From UBA6016 sp041915365 (GTDB taxonomy: Bacteria > Campylobacterota > Campylobacteria > Campylobacterales > UBA6016), in NCBI GenBank assembly GCA_041915365.1, contig JAYSBP010000011.1, forward strand, positions 1 through 64,000: 64,000 nt of DNA, given 5' to 3'. The translations under genes and the position numbers were made by a program. Shown here one piece after another: positions 61,445 to 64,000 of the stretch. Each line of letters opens with the position of its first letter. Position 1 is the first letter of the stretch. Under the pieces are notes generated by a model. That model was given only the letters and a program-made list of their open reading frames with translations. It searched no databases and was not told the DNA's origin.

Positions 61445-62503
61445 GTGAAGAGAATAGATAGCTACATATTACGGAACTTTTTGGCTTTTTTTTGGCCTCT
61501 ATTTTTTACGCTATTTGCCATATCATCCTTGGTTCTTATCATACGCCTTGCCGACCTTACGGGGGTAGTTAGCGTAAACTTTTTGGAATTTATATCGCTT
61601 TATCTATTCGGTGTCCCACAACTTCTTTTTTATACTCTGCCGATAGCGTTTTTTTTGTCTGCGGGGCTTTTGTATGCCAAACTCTCTTTTGACAGGGAGC
61701 TTGTTGCTATATTTGCTCTAGGGGCAAATCTAAAAGATGTACTAAAACCGATTGTAAAGGTGGCTGTTTTATTTAGCGCAACGCTGTTTTTTATCGGCTA
61801 CTTCGTACATCCATATAGCACTGCCGTCGCAAAGAATTTTGTAGAAGACAAAAAGAGCCTCTCAAGACTAAACGTCAAGCCGAGTGAAGCGGGGCAAAAA
61901 TTTGGTGATTGGTTGATTTTTATGTCTGGCGAAAAAGACGGGGAGTTTTCTGATGCCGTGCTATTTTCAGCTAGTTCCAAAGCCTCTCTTGTAGGAGAGG
62001 GTGGTAGCGATAAAAACCAAAGCGCTACTTTTGTGTCGGCAAAAAATGCAAAAATAACATCCAAGAGCGGTGTTTCAACTCTTGTACTCACTGATGGCAA
62101 AGGGTATAGGCTTGAAGAGCAAAACGGCTCAAAACTTATCTATTTTGAAGAGATGGGCATCCGCTCCGAGCCGCAAAAATTTGATTTTGAACCTTCAAAC
62201 TTTATCGGATATTGGGCACAGATGAAGGAGGACAAAAAGCGTGCAAAAGACTTTAGCGACGTATTTTTGACCTCTATTTTTCCCGTTGCATCCATTTTTT
62301 TTATCCCAGCTTTTGGGATTATAAATCCGAGGTATCAAAAAAATAGAGCCGCTTTTTTCTTCATCGTTACGGCCGCCGCATTTTATACGTTTATGCTTAC
62401 CATCAACCCCATCTTGACGTATTTTGGCATCATTGTCGTGACCCCTATATGGTTTATTATCGGCTACCTTCTTTACAAAAAAAGCGGGGCGGTAAGGTTC
62501 TAG
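61445..62503 (+). CDS. LptF/LptG-family permease
   Basis: This 352-aa protein has six spans, RNFLAFFWPLFFTLFAISSL near the start, VPQLLFYTLPIAFFLSAGLLYAKLSFDRELVAI (the YjgP/YjgQ pattern) and a periplasmic beta-jellyroll domain (about 140-260). It forms part of the ABC pump for lipopolysaccharide. GTG 61445 follows the peptidase stop by two bases; F and G cannot be separated from sequence. Confidence 0.88.
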   Translation: MKRIDSYILRNFLAFFWPLFFTLFAISSLVLIIRLADLTGVVSVNFLEFISLYLFGVPQLLFYTLPIAFFLSAGLLYAKLSFDRELVAIFALGANLKDVLKPIVKVAVLFSATLFFIGYFVHPYSTAVAKNFVEDKKSLSRLNVKPSEAGQKFGDWLIFMSGEKDGEFSDAVLFSASSKASLVGEGGSDKNQSATFVSAKNAKITSKSGVSTLVLTDGKGYRLEEQNGSKLIYFEEMGIRSEPQKFDFEPSNFIGYWAQMKEDKKRAKDFSDVFLTSIFPVASIFFIPAFGIINPRYQKNRAAFFFIVTAAAFYTFMLTINPILTYFGIIVVTPIWFIIGYLLYKKSGAVRF

Positions 62504-62506
62504 CTT

Positions 62507-63235
62507 TTGAGAGTGCTGGCTATTACATCTTATGACGGGAGTCGCTTTTTTGGCTCTCAGGTGCAAGATGGCGGTACCCCCACGGTTATGGGACGTTTTG
62601 AAGAGGCGCTAAAGAGTGTTGGGATTTTTTGCGCTCCGTTAGCGTCTGGTAGGACTGATAGCGGTGTGCACGCCACTTGCCAGCCCATCGCTTTTGATGT
62701 CCCTGTCTACTGGGAAAACGAGCTTGAAAAATTAAAAGAACACCTAAACGCAAAGCTCTCGCCATACATAAAAATCAAAAATATCTCAACCGTTGATGAG
62801 AATTTTCACCCTAGATTTGACGCAAAAAAAAGAGTTTATCGTTATGTTCTAAAAGTGGGAGAGAGTACGCCGTTTGGTTCTGATTTTGTGACGTTTGTGC
62901 CCAGTGTATACGATGAGGCGATACTCTCTTGTATATCTATTTTTGAAGGGGAGCACGATTTTTCATTTTTCAAAAAAACGGGGAGTGATGAGAAGAGCAA
63001 TGTTAGGCGGATATACAAAGCCAGTTTCTACAAGCACGGTGATTTGCGGATTTTTAGATTCGAAGGAAATGCTTTTTTGAGAAGCCAGATAAGGCTGATG
63101 GTCGGTGCACTACTAGATGTGTCTGAAGGCAAACTCACAAAAGATGAGCTAAAGGAGCAGCTAGACGGCAAATGCAGGCATACTTTTCGCCTCGCTCCGC
63201 CAAACGGTCTTTATCTGTCAAAGGTGATATATTAG
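62507..63235 (+). CDS. truA: tRNA pseudouridine synthase A
   Basis: This 242-aa enzyme makes Psi38-40. It has YDGSRFFGSQVQ, SGRTDSGVHATCQ (catalytic Asp), RYVLKVGE and FLRSQIRLMVGAL, as in TruA. Start TTG 62507 lies three bases after the LptFG-like stop. It ends convergent with dgkA (overlap of four bases). Confidence 0.95.
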   Translation: MRVLAITSYDGSRFFGSQVQDGGTPTVMGRFEEALKSVGIFCAPLASGRTDSGVHATCQPIAFDVPVYWENELEKLKEHLNAKLSPYIKIKNISTVDENFHPRFDAKKRVYRYVLKVGESTPFGSDFVTFVPSVYDEAILSCISIFEGEHDFSFFKKTGSDEKSNVRRIYKASFYKHGDLRIFRFEGNAFLRSQIRLMVGALLDVSEGKLTKDELKEQLDGKCRHTFRLAPPNGLYLSKVIY

Positions 63236-63594
63236 ACCAAAAACTCGCTCATAAGCACCGCCACCCATACCAAAAATGTGAAAACCACACTCACAAGTAC
63301 CACACCGGCCGCCGCATCTTTGGCTTTTTTCGCCGTTTCGCTGTATTCTAGCGTCACTAGGTCTACTGCTCTTTCTATGGCGCTATTTACCATCTCGGCT
63401 ATTATGATTGGAAACATAGAGAAAAAAAGAGCCGCTTTTGATATGCTAGACATCTCAACGAGGGCTATAAACACTGTGGCGCCTATGAAGAGCGCAAGCT
63501 CTATTTGAAATGGAGTTTCATTTTTTAGTACCTCTAAAAAGCCGTCTATACCGTGGCTAGTATTTTTGATAATGTTAAATCTTTTTCGCCTCAT
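63232..63594 (-). CDS. dgkA: Diacylglycerol kinase
   Basis: This 120-aa membrane protein has three spans and EMVNSAIERAVDLVTLEYSE with the catalytic Glu and the AKDAAAGVVL end, the DgkA signature. It recycles diacylglycerol to phosphatidate. It is divergent from the AEC-like gene. Confidence 0.93.
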   Translation of the reverse strand: MRRKRFNIIKNTSHGIDGFLEVLKNETPFQIELALFIGATVFIALVEMSSISKAALFFSMFPIIIAEMVNSAIERAVDLVTLEYSETAKKAKDAAAGVVLVSVVFTFLVWVAVLMSEFLV

Positions 63595-63643
63595 GAAGCC
63601 CCCTGTTGCAACTATTTTACCTCTTTATATTATAATTTTTGTG

Positions 63644-64000
63644 ATGTTTGAAGGTCTTTTTTTAATTTTTTGTTTTTTGATGGTCGGTTTTGTAATGAAA
63701 TTAGCCAAAAAAGATTACTCCGATGTTCTGATACAGTTTTGTATCCTAGTCGCTTTTCCGGCGCTCATCCTCCAAAAGCTATACCCGCTCAAGCTTCATA
63801 TATCCGACATATCGGTTATTGCTATAGCCGCATTTTCAATCGTATTTGGTTTTGTCGCTGGCTTTTTGCTCTCTAGGTTTTTGAAACTTGACAAAAAATC
63901 GGCCGCAGTAGTCATAATGGCTTGCGGGCTGGGAAATACGTCGTTTGTCGGCTTCCCTTTTGTAGAAGCGTTATATGGCGAGGATGCTATCGCTTACGCT
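63644..64000 (+). CDS. AEC-family transporter, N-terminal part (runs off edge)
   Basis: A frame of 119 codons is open to the right edge. It has ATG 63644 or GTG 63641 and four likely spans, with QFCILVAFPALILQKL, FSIVFGFVAGFLLSRF and the family hallmark GLGNTSFVGFPFVEALYG. AEC (auxin efflux carrier/MdcF) proteins export or import organic acids. The ribosome site is poor, so the start is uncertain. Confidence 0.8.
   Translation, partial: MFEGLFLIFCFLMVGFVMKLAKKDYSDVLIQFCILVAFPALILQKLYPLKLHISDISVIAIAAFSIVFGFVAGFLLSRFLKLDKKSAAVVIMACGLGNTSFVGFPFVEALYGEDAIAYA

Noticed and set aside
1..64000. CRISPR arrays, tRNA and rRNA genes
   Set aside because: I looked for regularly spaced repeats and for cloverleaf or rRNA-like stretches in the gaps and saw none. 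A covariance-model scan would be needed to exclude a tRNA fully.

Overview
This 64-kb window looks like chromosome of a flagellated member of the Campylobacterota (Epsilonproteobacteria). The support is gene order and protein character: recA-eno next to fliQ-murB, NFACT-cdsA-dxr-tsaD, and fliP/glmU-coaBC...uppS-prepilin peptidase-LptFG-truA are arrangements I recall from Campylobacter. Other support comes from a futalosine-pathway menaquinone gene (mqnD), SorAB sulfite dehydrogenase, many small c-type cytochromes, an AT-leaning composition and frequent TTG/GTG starts. The genus cannot be settled from this window. I see no rRNA, tRNA or CRISPR array.

Left edge to 11.2 kb, mostly minus strand: a two-partner secretion (TPS) locus of the FhaB/CdiA kind. 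It reads tpsB (outer-membrane transporter), then tpsA (1978-aa haemagglutinin whose C-terminus carries a lipase-like Ser-Asp-His arrangement), then a 144-aa lipoprotein, then an orphan tpsA C-terminal cassette with a different tip. Three small membrane-protein genes follow, two of them coupled paralogues, and then a second, broken tpsA fragment cut by an IS3-family element whose end lies at base 155. The arrangement resembles contact-dependent inhibition loci with reserve toxin/immunity modules. It is the most interesting part of the window.

11.2-24.2 kb: small membrane and periplasmic genes, a Kup potassium transporter, a ferritin-like protein, purT, membrane cytochrome c, mntP, a cytochrome P460 convergent with sorAB, a PhnD-like/PAS/GGDEF/EAL signalling protein and an uncharacterised 274-aa protein.

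24.2-44.2 kb: a RelE-type toxin-antitoxin pair, then core genes: leuC, NFACT, cdsA, dxr, tsaD, tpx, murB, fliQ, mqnD, recA, eno, a division-protein-like coiled coil, aroK, an outer-membrane porin, cytochrome c, a ComEA-like protein, an HD-GYP protein, ilvA, a CoA-binding protein and trmA.

44.2-64 kb: fliP and glmU diverge. coaBC is followed by a FliK-like gene and then an envelope-glycan island: three GT-C (ArnT/PMT-like) glycosyltransferases, a glycosidase-like membrane protein, a flippase-like protein, a GT9 heptosyltransferase-like protein, a second toxin-antitoxin pair and a Lys-rich secreted protein. A tightly overlapping run follows: GT-C, PAP2 phosphatase, uppS, prepilin peptidase, LptF/G and truA. 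dgkA and a truncated AEC-family transporter close the window. The island, PAP2 phosphatase and uppS fit together as polyprenyl-phosphate-linked envelope sugar metabolism.
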